Shown piece by piece: positions 19,304-27,361 of a DNA stretch of 57,963 nt (position 1 is its first letter; every line of letters begins with the position of its first letter). Source of the stretch: Myxococcota bacterium (GTDB taxonomy: Bacteria > Myxococcota_A > UBA9160 > JAFDET01). Position numbers and translations under genes: made by a program. The stretch lies in contig JANQFA010000080.1 of NCBI GenBank assembly GCA_028278065.1, positions 1-57,963 on the forward strand, written 5' to 3'. A model generated the notes under the pieces. The model made no database searches. It was not told where the DNA came from and worked only from the letters and a program-made list of their open reading frames with translations.

Positions 19304-20256
19304 AGCCCGCCGGCGCACCCGCCGTCAGTGTGCTCATGCCGACACGGGATCGCGCCCGGACCCTGCCGGCGAGCATCGAGAGCGTCCTGAAGCAGACCTT
19401 CGCAGACCTCGAGCTCCTGGTGGTCGACGACGGCTCCCGGGACGAGACGCGGCAGGTGCTCGCCCGCTTCACGGACCCGCGCGTGCAGGTCCTGGACGGG
19501 GCGCGCCGCGGCCTGGCCTGCGCGCTGAACACCGGCCTCGCCGCGGCGCGCGGGCGCTACGTGATCCAGATGGACTCCGACGACACCTGGCTCCCCGAGC
19601 TCCTGGCCTCGCAAGTGGCCATCCTCGAAGCCCATCCCGATTCGGGCCTCGTCTGGGCGCGCGGCCGGGTGCTGGACGCCGACGGGGCGCCCACCCACGA
19701 GGTCTGGGGTGGGCCGCTGCGCTGGCCCGAGGACCCGCTGGGCAGCCTCCTCTACTCCGATCCCGTGTGCAACATCACCGCCCTCAAGCGCCGCGCCTGC
19801 TTCGAGCGGACCGGCTGCTACGATCCGGCAGCCGACCCCTCGAGCGACTGGGACCTCCACCTGCGCATCGCCCGCCACTACCCCGTGCGCTTCAACGACG
19901 CGGTGCTCGCCCACATCGGCCGCTATGGCGACAACATCACCGGGCGCCTCGACGAGTTCCACGCCTCGCGCATCCGGGTGCTCGACAAGCTCTTCGGGTC
20001 TCCCGACCTCCCCGCGCCCCAGCGCGCCCTGCGCCCGCTCGCCTACAGCAACGTCCACGCCGAGCACGGCTTCCATCGCTGGAGCGGGGGCGACTACCGG
20101 CGCGCGCTGCCCCTGTTCCGCGAGGCGCTCTCCGTGAGCGACGCGCGGGCGCGCACGGCCGCGCGGATCCTCTGGTTCACCGCGGGCCGCCCGCTCGTGC
20201 GCCTGCGGGCGCGGCGACGATCGCGGGCCCTGGACGCCCGCGCCGGTGTATCATGA
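19300..20256 (+). CDS. Family 2 glycosyltransferase
   Basis: A 318-residue GT-A glycosyltransferase that begins with the strand AVSVLMPTRDRA, then VVDDGSRDET near residues 42-50 and the metal-binding MDSDD at 91-95. A downstream SDWDLHLRIA segment carries the likely catalytic acid. The GTG start at 19300 overlaps the stop of the upstream remnant (GTGA). The next ATG would delete the first beta strand, so GTG is preferred. The C-terminal third is Arg-rich. With the preceding glycosyltransferase it may build a surface glycan; acceptor and sugar are unknown. Confidence 0.85.
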   Translation: MKPAGAPAVSVLMPTRDRARTLPASIESVLKQTFADLELLVVDDGSRDETRQVLARFTDPRVQVLDGARRGLACALNTGLAAARGRYVIQMDSDDTWLPELLASQVAILEAHPDSGLVWARGRVLDADGAPTHEVWGGPLRWPEDPLGSLLYSDPVCNITALKRRACFERTGCYDPAADPSSDWDLHLRIARHYPVRFNDAVLAHIGRYGDNITGRLDEFHASRIRVLDKLFGSPDLPAPQRALRPLAYSNVHAEHGFHRWSGGDYRRALPLFREALSVSDARARTAARILWFTAGRPLVRLRARRRSRALDARAGVS

Positions 20257-20287
20257 GCGCGGTCCGCTGGACCGGGGAGGTGGGATC

Positions 20288-21061
20288 ATGAGACGCCTGG
20301 CAACGGCAATGGCGGCGCTCGCGCTCGCACTGGGCGGGACCGCTTGCACGATCATCGAGGACGGCGAGGTCGGTGTCCTCAAGTCCTTCGGCAGCATCCG
20401 CGACGAGCCGCTCTCCAGGGGGCCCAACCTGGTCTTCCCGGTGGTGCGCCAGATCGAGAAGTGGAACGTCAAGCGCCAGGAGCTGAAGGAGACCGCGGAC
20501 ACGCCCTCTTCCGAGGGCCTGATCGTCCGCATCGAGACTTCGCTCCAGTTCCGAGTCCTCCCCGACAAGGCGCCCTTCATCCGCAAGAACACCGGGCGCA
20601 ACTACCGCGAGATCCTCATCGTCCCCTTCTTCCGCAACGAGGTGCGCGACGTGGTGAGCGGCTACCCCGTGCGCAACATCTACAGCGAGCAAGGACGCAA
20701 CCAGATCGCCGCCCGGGTGCTCGAGAACCTCCAGACGAGCCTGGCGCCGGAGGGAATCGACGTGCTGGCCGTGCTCCTGCGCGACGTACAGCTCCCGGCG
20801 CGGTTCAAGGAGTCGATCGAGGCGAAGCTGACGGCCGAGCAGCGCGTCCAGCAGAAGGGGTTCGAGCTCGAGCAGGCGCGCAAGGACGCGGAGATCGAGA
20901 TCGCTCGGGCCGAGGGCGCGGCCAAGGCCCAGCAGATCGTGCGCTCGACGCTCTCGGACTCGTACCTCCACTACCTGTGGATCAAGACGCTGAACGAGAA
21001 CCCCAACGTGATCTACGTGGCGACCGAGGCCAACATGCCCATCTTCAAGGGCGTGAAGTAG
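20288..21061 (+). CDS. SPFH/prohibitin-family membrane protein
   Basis: A 257-residue SPFH (band 7) protein. A single N-terminal hydrophobic segment (residues 3-20) ends near a Cys, so it is either a signal-anchored or a lipid-modified protein. The SPFH core runs from EVGVLKSFGSI through LRDVQLPARFKESIE, and a helical, Glu/Ala/Arg-rich stretch (about 180-220) would form the usual coiled coil for oligomer rings. The ATG follows a GGGGAGG ribosome site by five bases. SPFH proteins scaffold membrane microdomains or regulate membrane proteases. No protease partner is adjacent; a PAS protein follows by five bases. Confidence 0.85.
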   Translation: MRRLATAMAALALALGGTACTIIEDGEVGVLKSFGSIRDEPLSRGPNLVFPVVRQIEKWNVKRQELKETADTPSSEGLIVRIETSLQFRVLPDKAPFIRKNTGRNYREILIVPFFRNEVRDVVSGYPVRNIYSEQGRNQIAARVLENLQTSLAPEGIDVLAVLLRDVQLPARFKESIEAKLTAEQRVQQKGFELEQARKDAEIEIARAEGAAKAQQIVRSTLSDSYLHYLWIKTLNENPNVIYVATEANMPIFKGVK

Positions 21062-21066
21062 GCGCG

Positions 21067-21822
21067 GTGCAGGCGGCGCCGCTCGCCCGCGACCCCCGCA
21101 TGGCGGCGTGGCTGGTGGCCCGCCGCCGGCAGATCGAGGGCGCCCTCGCGGCGCGCCTGGGTGAGTCCGCGCCGGGGCCCGCGTCACCCGAGACGGAGGC
21201 CCTGCGGCGCTTCCGCAGCTTCGCCGCCCAGGCCCTGCAGCGCGGCGCGGCTCCTGCGCCGGCGCTCGATGGGGTGCGCGTCCCCGAGCGACGGGTGGCG
21301 GAGATTCTCGACGCCTGGATCGAGGCGGCGGCGACGGCCGCCGGCCCGCGCAGCGAGGCCGTGCGGGGCGCCCTGTCGCCGCTCGGCGATGCCTTTCGCG
21401 CCGCGCTGCGCGACACCGCGCCCGCCCGACGCAAGAGCGGCGCCCCGCGCACCGGCTCCCGCGCCGTGCGCGCGGCCATCGATCGCGTGGCCGACGGCTA
21501 CCTGGCGATCGACGTGGACGCGCGCACCATCGTCGACGCGAACCCGGCTGCAGGGGCGCTTCTCGCGACCCCCCGAGACGCCCTGCTGGGCCGCGCGGCA
21601 GCCGCGCACGTTCCCGCAGAGGAGTGCGATACCTGGTGGGCCCACCTCGACGCCCTGGCCGAGGGCGGCGACACGCGGCGCTTCCGGACCCGGCTGCGCG
21701 CCGCAGGCGGCTCCACCGTGGAGCTGGAGGTGAGCCTCACGCGCTACGCCCAGCGCCACCGGATCCTCGGCCTGGCCGTGCTGCGCCCGCAGGGCTCGCC
21801 GGCTACGCCAGCGCACCCCTGA
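21067..21822 (+). CDS. PAS-domain protein
   Basis: A 251-residue protein with a GTG start five bases after the SPFH gene. The first 130 residues are Ala/Arg-rich and helical. A PAS domain occupies roughly residues 138-245, shown by AIDRVADGYLAIDVDARTI followed by DANPAAGALLATPRDALLGR and a C-terminal strand pattern. No kinase, cyclase or DNA-binding output domain follows. It may be a stand-alone sensor, possibly with the SPFH protein. Its last 20 bases overlap the convergent dienelactone hydrolase gene. Ligand unknown. Confidence 0.75.
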   Translation: MQAAPLARDPRMAAWLVARRRQIEGALAARLGESAPGPASPETEALRRFRSFAAQALQRGAAPAPALDGVRVPERRVAEILDAWIEAAATAAGPRSEAVRGALSPLGDAFRAALRDTAPARRKSGAPRTGSRAVRAAIDRVADGYLAIDVDARTIVDANPAAGALLATPRDALLGRAAAAHVPAEECDTWWAHLDALAEGGDTRRFRTRLRAAGGSTVELEVSLTRYAQRHRILGLAVLRPQGSPATPAHP

Positions 21823-22504
21823 GGAAGTCGACGAGGCGGGGCCAGGCGTCCCGCGCCGCCTCCTCCCTGTACATGGCCGGGCGGGCGTCGTTCATGAAGG
21901 CATGACCCGCGTCGGGATAGAGACGGATCTCCCCCTCCCGTCCCGAGGTCGCGATTCCGGCGCGAAGCGCCTCCACGTCCGACGTCGGGATGATCGCGTC
22001 CTCCTCCCCGTAGAAGCCGAGGACGGGACACGAGAGATCGGCCAGGGCATCCAGCGGCTGGCGCGGCTTGCGCTCGGGATCCAGTCCCTCCCGGTAGCGC
22101 ACCATCCCGTAGAAGGGAGCGCAGGCGGACAGGCCGCTGCACGTGCAGGCTGCCAGGAGTGCGTACTGGCCCCCCATGCAGAAGCCGATCACCCCGACTC
22201 GGCCCACATCCTCGCGCGCCGCCAGGAAGTCCACCGCCGCCTGCAGGTCCGCCAGGATCTCCCGGTCGTCGAGGCCGTCGATCCAGGTCATGGCCTCGGC
22301 GGGAGTCTCGATCGGTGGCTTCCCGCCGATGCGCCGGTAGAGGTCCACGGCCAGCACCGTGAAGCCCTCCGCCGCCAGCCGGCTCGCGAGGTCGTGATAG
22401 TGGTCGTAGAGACCCCAGACGTCCGGGATCAGCACGACCCCCGGCGCGGCCCCGCCCCCGCTGGCCTCCGCCAGCGCCCCCAGCTCGACGGATTGCGTAC
22501 TCAC
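21803..22504 (-). CDS. Dienelactone hydrolase family protein
   Basis: A 233-residue alpha/beta hydrolase of the dienelactone hydrolase family. The triad is visible as Cys in GFCMGGQ (the cysteine nucleophile typical of the family), Asp in GEEDAIIP and His in DAGHAFMND. The N-terminal VVLIPDVWGLYDH contains the substrate-side motif. The length matches carboxymethylenebutenolidase. No signal peptide is present. The start lies only 23 bases from that of the divergent CysQ-like gene. The true substrate may be an ester or lactone other than dienelactone. Confidence 0.88.
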   Translation of the reverse strand: MSTQSVELGALAEASGGGAAPGVVLIPDVWGLYDHYHDLASRLAAEGFTVLAVDLYRRIGGKPPIETPAEAMTWIDGLDDREILADLQAAVDFLAAREDVGRVGVIGFCMGGQYALLAACTCSGLSACAPFYGMVRYREGLDPERKPRQPLDALADLSCPVLGFYGEEDAIIPTSDVEALRAGIATSGREGEIRLYPDAGHAFMNDARPAMYREEAARDAWPRLVDFLRGALA

Positions 22505-22513
22505 GGCGAGCAG

Positions 22514-22519
22514 TATACT
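22514..22519 (+). promoter_or_regulatory. Candidate -10 box for a leaderless cysQ-like transcript
   Basis: TATACT lies nine bases before the ATG of the CysQ-like gene, with TTGCGT at 22493-22498 as a weak -35 (15-base spacer). No Shine-Dalgarno sequence is present. The predicted start point would be at or within two bases of the ATG, which would give a leaderless message. Confidence 0.35.
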
Positions 22520-22527
22520 GCCCCGCC

Positions 22528-23319
22528 ATGCCCTACGAGAGAGAGCTCGAGGTGGCCCTGGCCGCGGCCCGGGAGGCCGGCGAGGTGCTGAACCGCCACT
22601 ACGCGGGTGACCGCGAGCACTGGGAGAAGTCCGAGGACAATCCCCTCACCCAGGCCGACCTGGAGAGCGACGCGACCATCGCGCGCCACATCCGCGGCGC
22701 CTTCCCCGACGACGCGCTTCTCTCCGAGGAGACGGTCGACGATCCCAGCCGGCTCGAGAAGAGCCGCGTCTGGATCGTCGACCCCATGGACGGGACCAAG
22801 GAGTTCGTGGCCGAGATCCCGGAGTTCTGCGCGTCCATCGCGCTGGTCGAGGACGGCGAGCCGGTGGTCGGGGTGATCCTGAACCCGCCCGCCGGCGTCG
22901 CCGTGTGGGCCACCCGCGGCGGCGGCACCTTCCGGGACGGCGAGCGCGTACGGGTCTCGTCGGTCGCCTCGCTGGCCGAGACGTCCGTGATCGCCAGCCG
23001 GACCGAGATCTCGCGCAACCAGTTCGATCCCTACGACGGCTGGTTCAAGGACCTGCGCCCGGTCGGCTCGATCGCCTGGAAGCTGGCCTGCATCGCCTGC
23101 GGCGACGGCGACCTGAACGTCTCGGTGGCCCCGAAGAACGAGTGGGACGTCTGCGCCGGCGACGTCCTCGTCCGCGAGGCCGGCGGCGTCTACCTCGACT
23201 TCGACGGCGCCCCCCGCATCTACAACCAGCCCAGGACCCTCATCGACCGCGGCATGGCCGCCGGCCCCCGTGCGCTGGTGGACGAGTTCTCCCGAAGAGA
23301 GCGCGCCCGGCAGGGCTGA
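22528..23319 (+). CDS. Inositol monophosphatase/CysQ-family phosphatase
   Basis: A 263-residue lithium-sensitive phosphatase-fold protein. Metal-binding motifs are SEET near residues 66-69, DPMDGT at 85-90 and WDVCAGDVLVREAGG near the C-terminus. The DPMDGTKEF phrase and the early DNPLTQADLES resemble 3'(2'),5'-bisphosphate nucleotidase (CysQ), which clears PAP from sulfate assimilation, more than plain inositol monophosphatase. The ATG has no ribosome site, and a TATACT box is nine bases upstream. CysQ is the best guess, but an inositol or sugar phosphatase cannot be excluded. Confidence 0.82.
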   Translation: MPYERELEVALAAAREAGEVLNRHYAGDREHWEKSEDNPLTQADLESDATIARHIRGAFPDDALLSEETVDDPSRLEKSRVWIVDPMDGTKEFVAEIPEFCASIALVEDGEPVVGVILNPPAGVAVWATRGGGTFRDGERVRVSSVASLAETSVIASRTEISRNQFDPYDGWFKDLRPVGSIAWKLACIACGDGDLNVSVAPKNEWDVCAGDVLVREAGGVYLDFDGAPRIYNQPRTLIDRGMAAGPRALVDEFSRRERARQG

Positions 23320-23340
23320 CGCCCACCCGAACCCGCCCCG

Positions 23341-24726
23341 CTACAGGTCCTTCATCGCCTCCACGATGCCGAGCACGGTCTCCTTGGCGTCGCCGAAGAC
23401 CATCATCGTGTTGTCGAGGAAGAAGAGCGGGTTCTGGATGCCTGCGAAGCCCGGGTTCATCGAGCGCTTGATCACCAGCACCTGGCCCGCCTGGTCCACG
23501 TTGAGGATGGGCATCCCGTAGATCGGGCTGTCCTCGGCGGTGCGCGCGTCCGGGTTGACGACGTCGTTGGCGCCGAGCACGAGGGCCACGTCGCACTCCG
23601 GGAACTCCGGGTTGATGTCGTCCATCTCCACGAGCTTGTCGTAGGGGACGTTGGCCTCCGCGAGGAGCACGTTCATGTGGCCCGGCATGCGGCCGGCCAC
23701 CGGGTGGATCGCGAAGCGGGTCTTCACACCGCGCCCCTCGAGGTCGTCCATCAGCTCACGCACCGCGTGCTGGGCCTGGGCGACGGCCATCCCGTAGCCG
23801 GGGACGATGATCGCCGAGCGGGCCGAGTTGAAGACGATCGCCGCATCGTCCGCGGTGTAGGCCTTGGCCGTGCGGGTCTCGACGGCGCCGGTGGCCGCAG
23901 CGCTCGTGTCGACGGCACCGAAGGCGCCGAAGAGCACGTTGGTGAGCGAGCGGTTCATGGCGTCGCACATGATCTTCGTCAGGATGATCCCGGACGCACC
24001 GACCAGCGATCCGCTGATCACCAGACCGCTGTTGCCGAGCACGAAGCCCGTCGCGCAGGCGGCGAGGCCCGAGTACGAGTTCAGCAGCGAGATCACGACG
24101 GGCATGTCGGCCCCGCCGATCGGGATCACCAGGGTGACGCCCAGCACGAGGGCGATCCCCAGCACCGCCGCGTAGGCGGGGAGCTGGTCCGGCTGCATCG
24201 CCACCAGCCCGCACAGACCCAGCACGCCCAGGCCCAGCAGGCCGTTCACGAACTGCTGGCCCGGGTAGACGATGGGCTGGCCGCGCATCAGCTCCTGGAG
24301 CTTGAGGAAGGCGATGATGCTGCCCGTGAAGGTGACCGCGCCGATCAGGGCGCCGACCACGATGGCGATCGACGGCACCGACAGGGGCGCCACCGTACCC
24401 TTGAGGAGCTCGGCCGACGCGACCAGCAGGGAGGCGCCGCCGCCGAAGCCGTTGAGGAGCGCCACCATCTGGGGCATCGCCGTCATCTGGATGCGGGTGG
24501 CGAGGAGCATCCCGATGATCGACCCGACGACGACGCCGCCGAGGATCATCGGGTAGTTGACCACGTCCCGCATCACGAGGGTCGCGACGATGGCGATCCC
24601 CATGCCGATCGAGGCCATCAGGTTCCCGCGCGGCGCGGTGCGCGGCGAGCCGAGGGCCTTGAGGCCGATGATGAACAGGGTCGCCGCAGCCAGGTAGGCG
24701 AACTGGATATAGGTCAGCTCGGTCAC
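23341..24726 (-). CDS. pntB: NAD(P) transhydrogenase subunit beta
   Basis: PntB, 461 residues, the size of the E. coli subunit. The N-terminal two thirds hold about eight or nine membrane helices that form the proton channel. The C-terminal NADP(H)-binding domain III begins near residue 290 and contains GYGMAVAQAQ, HPVAGRMPGHMNVLL and the VLVIKRSMNPGFAG motif. With PntAa and PntAb it uses the proton gradient to reduce NADP+ with NADH. The GTG start is two bases after the pntAb stop. It probably supplies NADPH for reductive steps such as those of the nearby carboxylase/reductase-like gene. Confidence 0.93.
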   Translation of the reverse strand: MTELTYIQFAYLAAATLFIIGLKALGSPRTAPRGNLMASIGMGIAIVATLVMRDVVNYPMILGGVVVGSIIGMLLATRIQMTAMPQMVALLNGFGGGASLLVASAELLKGTVAPLSVPSIAIVVGALIGAVTFTGSIIAFLKLQELMRGQPIVYPGQQFVNGLLGLGVLGLCGLVAMQPDQLPAYAAVLGIALVLGVTLVIPIGGADMPVVISLLNSYSGLAACATGFVLGNSGLVISGSLVGASGIILTKIMCDAMNRSLTNVLFGAFGAVDTSAAATGAVETRTAKAYTADDAAIVFNSARSAIIVPGYGMAVAQAQHAVRELMDDLEGRGVKTRFAIHPVAGRMPGHMNVLLAEANVPYDKLVEMDDINPEFPECDVALVLGANDVVNPDARTAEDSPIYGMPILNVDQAGQVLVIKRSMNPGFAGIQNPLFFLDNTMMVFGDAKETVLGIVEAMKDL

Positions 24727-24728
24727 GT

Positions 24729-25013
24729 TCAGTCCTTCTTCTTGAACATTCCGAGCATGCGGTTGGTGACCAGGAAGCCACCCACCACGTTGATCGTGGC
24801 GAACACGATCGCGACGAAGCCCAGCCAGCTCGACTCGGTCACGCTGGCGGCTCCCGCCGCCATGATCGCTCCGACGATCGTGATCCCGGAGATCGCGTTG
24901 GAGCCGGACATGAGCGGCGTGTGCAGAAGCGGCGGGACCTTCGAGATGACCTCCCAGCCGATCAGCAGGGAGAGCACCAGGATGGTCATGGCCACGGCGG
25001 GATCGTCGAGCAT
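24729..25013 (-). CDS. pntAb: NAD(P) transhydrogenase membrane subunit alpha 2
   Basis: A 94-residue membrane protein with three hydrophobic helices, corresponding to the C-terminal membrane part of E. coli PntA. Family phrases are LLHTPLMSGSNAISGI and the C-terminal GFLVTNRMLGMF. As in many alphaproteobacteria and other lineages, the alpha subunit is split into two genes. Its ATG overlaps the pntAa stop (TGATG). It acts with PntB in proton translocation. Confidence 0.92.
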   Translation of the reverse strand: MLDDPAVAMTILVLSLLIGWEVISKVPPLLHTPLMSGSNAISGITIVGAIMAAGAASVTESSWLGFVAIVFATINVVGGFLVTNRMLGMFKKKD

Positions 25014-26146
25014 CAGCTGCCTCCCTCGAGCAGGCCCTTGACGCGTTCGTTCCAGACGGCGCCCCGGTGGGTGAGCAGCGCGCCGGACGTGATCTCGTCC
25101 TCCATGTCGAGCTCGATCCCACCATCGTCGTCGATCAGGTGCTGGAGGAAGGTGACGACGTTCTTCGCGTACATGTTGCTCGAGTCGTGGGCCGCCTCGC
25201 TGGGCAGGTTCGTCGGCCCCGCAACCGTCACGCCATCGACGTCGACGATCTCGTCGGGGCGGGTCAGGGCACAGTTGCCGCCGGTCTCGGCGGCCAGATC
25301 CACCACCCAGGACCCGGGCTTCATCGCGCGGACCGCCGACTCCTCCACGAGGAGCGGCGCCGGACGGCCGGGAACCAGGGCCGTGGTGATCACCAGATCC
25401 GCGGCGGCGACGCGCTTGCCGAGCTGCTCGCGCTGGCGTTGCAGGAACTCGTCGCTCTGGGCCTTCGCGTAGCCGCCGGCATCCTCGGCGCCCTCGGTCT
25501 CGAGGTCCAGCTCGACGAAGCGGGCGCCCAGGCTCTCGACCTGCTCCTTGACGGCGGGGCGAACGTCGTAGGCCTCGACGATGGCACCGAGTCGGCGCGC
25601 CGTGGCGATGGCCTGGAGGCCGGCCACGCCGGCGCCCAGCACGAGCACCTTGGCCGGCGAGATGGTCCCGGCCGCCGTCACCATCATCGGATAGACCTTC
25701 TGCATGCCCGCGGCGCCCACCAGGACGGCGCGGTAGCCGGCCAGGTTGGCCTGGGACGACAGCGCGTCCATCGACTGGGCACGCGTGATGCGCGGCATCA
25801 GCTCCATGGCGAAGGCCGTCACCCGGTGCTCCACCAGCGCCCTGGTGTACTCCGGGCGGTCGAGCGGCCGCAGCAGGCCCACCAGGAGTCGCTCCTCGCC
25901 GATCCGCTCGAACCAGGCCGGATCGCCGTGCACGACGGCCACCACGTCCGAGGCCAGCACCTCGTCCAGGGTGCCCAGACGAGCACCGACCTTCTCGTAG
26001 GCGGAGTCGGGGAACCCGGCCATCAGGCCGGCGCCCGACTCCACGACCACCTCCAGATCGGCACGCACGAGGATGCGAGCGGCGTCCGGAGTCAGTGCCA
26101 CCCGCCGCTCGGCGGCGGCGGTCTCCCGGGGGGCTGAGATCTTCAC
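25013..26146 (-). CDS. pntAa: NAD(P) transhydrogenase subunit alpha 1 (NAD-binding)
   Basis: A 377-residue soluble domain I of transhydrogenase, which binds NAD(H). It resembles alanine dehydrogenase in fold. The RETAAAERRVALTP start, the QSMDALSSQANLAGY loop and the dinucleotide motif VLGAGVAGLQAI are present. First gene of the pntAa-pntAb-pntB operon on the minus strand, with one-base overlap to pntAb. The promoter is presumably in the region upstream of 26146, which also carries a coding fossil. Confidence 0.93.
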   Translation of the reverse strand: MKISAPRETAAAERRVALTPDAARILVRADLEVVVESGAGLMAGFPDSAYEKVGARLGTLDEVLASDVVAVVHGDPAWFERIGEERLLVGLLRPLDRPEYTRALVEHRVTAFAMELMPRITRAQSMDALSSQANLAGYRAVLVGAAGMQKVYPMMVTAAGTISPAKVLVLGAGVAGLQAIATARRLGAIVEAYDVRPAVKEQVESLGARFVELDLETEGAEDAGGYAKAQSDEFLQRQREQLGKRVAAADLVITTALVPGRPAPLLVEESAVRAMKPGSWVVDLAAETGGNCALTRPDEIVDVDGVTVAGPTNLPSEAAHDSSNMYAKNVVTFLQHLIDDDGGIELDMEDEITSGALLTHRGAVWNERVKGLLEGGS

Positions 26147-26239
26147 GGCGCCGCACTATAGCAGGCGCCTCGCGGGAGGCCCCTGTTTGCGGAACCCCCC
26201 GATCCAGTTGCCACATCGCGCGCCCGAACGCCCGGAGCA

Positions 26240-26400
26240 CTCACCCGGCCGCACGGTCAGCGACGAGCGCATCTCTACCTGACCGCGATCCTCGACAACA
26301 AGATCCAGGTCCACTGCAACCCGTACGGGGCAGACAACGCCCTGGGCGATGTCGTCTACACGACAGACCAGGACAGCGCGCCGCTCTTCGCGGAGACGCC
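26240..26400 (+). pseudogene. Frameshifted coding fossil of unknown origin
   Basis: The 275-base gap between pntAa and the phosphodiesterase gene contains a segment with clear coding character (mostly G or C in third positions) but no start codon. In one frame it reads VSDERI up to 26273. After what looks like a two-base TC duplication it continues in another frame with YLTAILDNKIQVHCNPYGAD and further to ETPC. The combined peptide is about 50 residues. I do not recognise the family. It looks like the tail of a decayed gene. Confidence 0.45.
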
Positions 26401-26421
26401 GTGTTCAGCTCCTCCGCCGGG

Positions 26422-27342
26422 TCAGGGGCGGGGGCGTCCGGTCCAGCCGGGCGGAACCGGCAGGGCGAGGAGCCGCAGCACCGTCGGCCCGGTGTCCACG
26501 GTCGAGACCACGCCGTCGACCACACCGGGGGCGATTCCCTCACCCCACAGGATCCACGGGATCTCCACATCGCGGGGGTCGTCCGTTCCGTGGCGCCCGT
26601 CGTGCCCGCCGTGGTCGGACGTGACGATCGCCGCCAGGCGACCGCTTCCCGTCTTTTCCGCCCACTCGAGGAAGCGACCCAGGTCGGCGTCGACCTCGCG
26701 AATGGCCGCCTTCTGCTCCGCGCTGCCCCAATCGTGCGCGTGCCCGGACCAGTCGACCTCGGCGATGTGGATCATCGTGAAGTGGGGATCGCGCTCGGAC
26801 AGGTAGGCCCGGGCGGCCGCCCAGACCGCCGCGCCGTTCTCTCCGTGCGCCCAGCGCTCCACGCCGGGCTCGTGCTCGGCGAAGTGGGCGAACTTCCTCT
26901 TCCCGGCGAACAGGCCGCAACGGAGCCCGTTCTCGCGGCACAGCGTGAACAGGGTGGTCGTCGTGATGCGTCGCCAGGGCTCGTAGCGGTTCCAGAGGAC
27001 CCCGTGCCCCTCCGGCCGCAGTCCCGAGATCATGCTGGTGTGGGTGGGCATCGTGTTGCTCGGAACGATGGTCTCCGCCCGCCGCGCCACCACCCCTTCG
27101 GCCATCAGCCGGTCGAGGGTCGGTGTCTGCACCTGCGACATGACGTAGGGCGCCAGTCCGTCGATCGAGACCAGGATCACCCGTCGCGCGTCCGCGGCCC
27201 GCGGCGCCGGGCGCTCGGGCGGCCGGATGCCGCGCTCGAGCTGCGCGGAGGCGAGCCCGCCGAAGACGTCCACCCAGCACGCCAGGGGCAGGCAGACGGC
27301 GAGCACCGTTCCCAGCAGGATGCGGCGCGCGCTCCGCATCAC
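26422..27342 (-). CDS. Nucleotide pyrophosphatase/phosphodiesterase-like secreted protein
   Basis: A 306-residue alkaline-phosphatase-superfamily enzyme of the NPP type. After an N-terminal hydrophobic segment (residues 7-24) the metal ligands follow: Asp61 in LVSIDGL, the nucleophile Thr97 in NTMPTHTSMISG, the VDWSGHAHDWG motif and SDHGGHDG. All catalytic positions are present, so it should be an active phosphodiesterase, probably periplasmic. It is somewhat short for the family. It lies downstream of the carboxylase/reductase-like gene with a 19-base gap, probably in one operon. Substrate unknown. Confidence 0.83.
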   Translation of the reverse strand: MMRSARRILLGTVLAVCLPLACWVDVFGGLASAQLERGIRPPERPAPRAADARRVILVSIDGLAPYVMSQVQTPTLDRLMAEGVVARRAETIVPSNTMPTHTSMISGLRPEGHGVLWNRYEPWRRITTTTLFTLCRENGLRCGLFAGKRKFAHFAEHEPGVERWAHGENGAAVWAAARAYLSERDPHFTMIHIAEVDWSGHAHDWGSAEQKAAIREVDADLGRFLEWAEKTGSGRLAAIVTSDHGGHDGRHGTDDPRDVEIPWILWGEGIAPGVVDGVVSTVDTGPTVLRLLALPVPPGWTGRPRP

Positions 27343-27361
27343 CCTCCCCTCCCGGCGGCGG

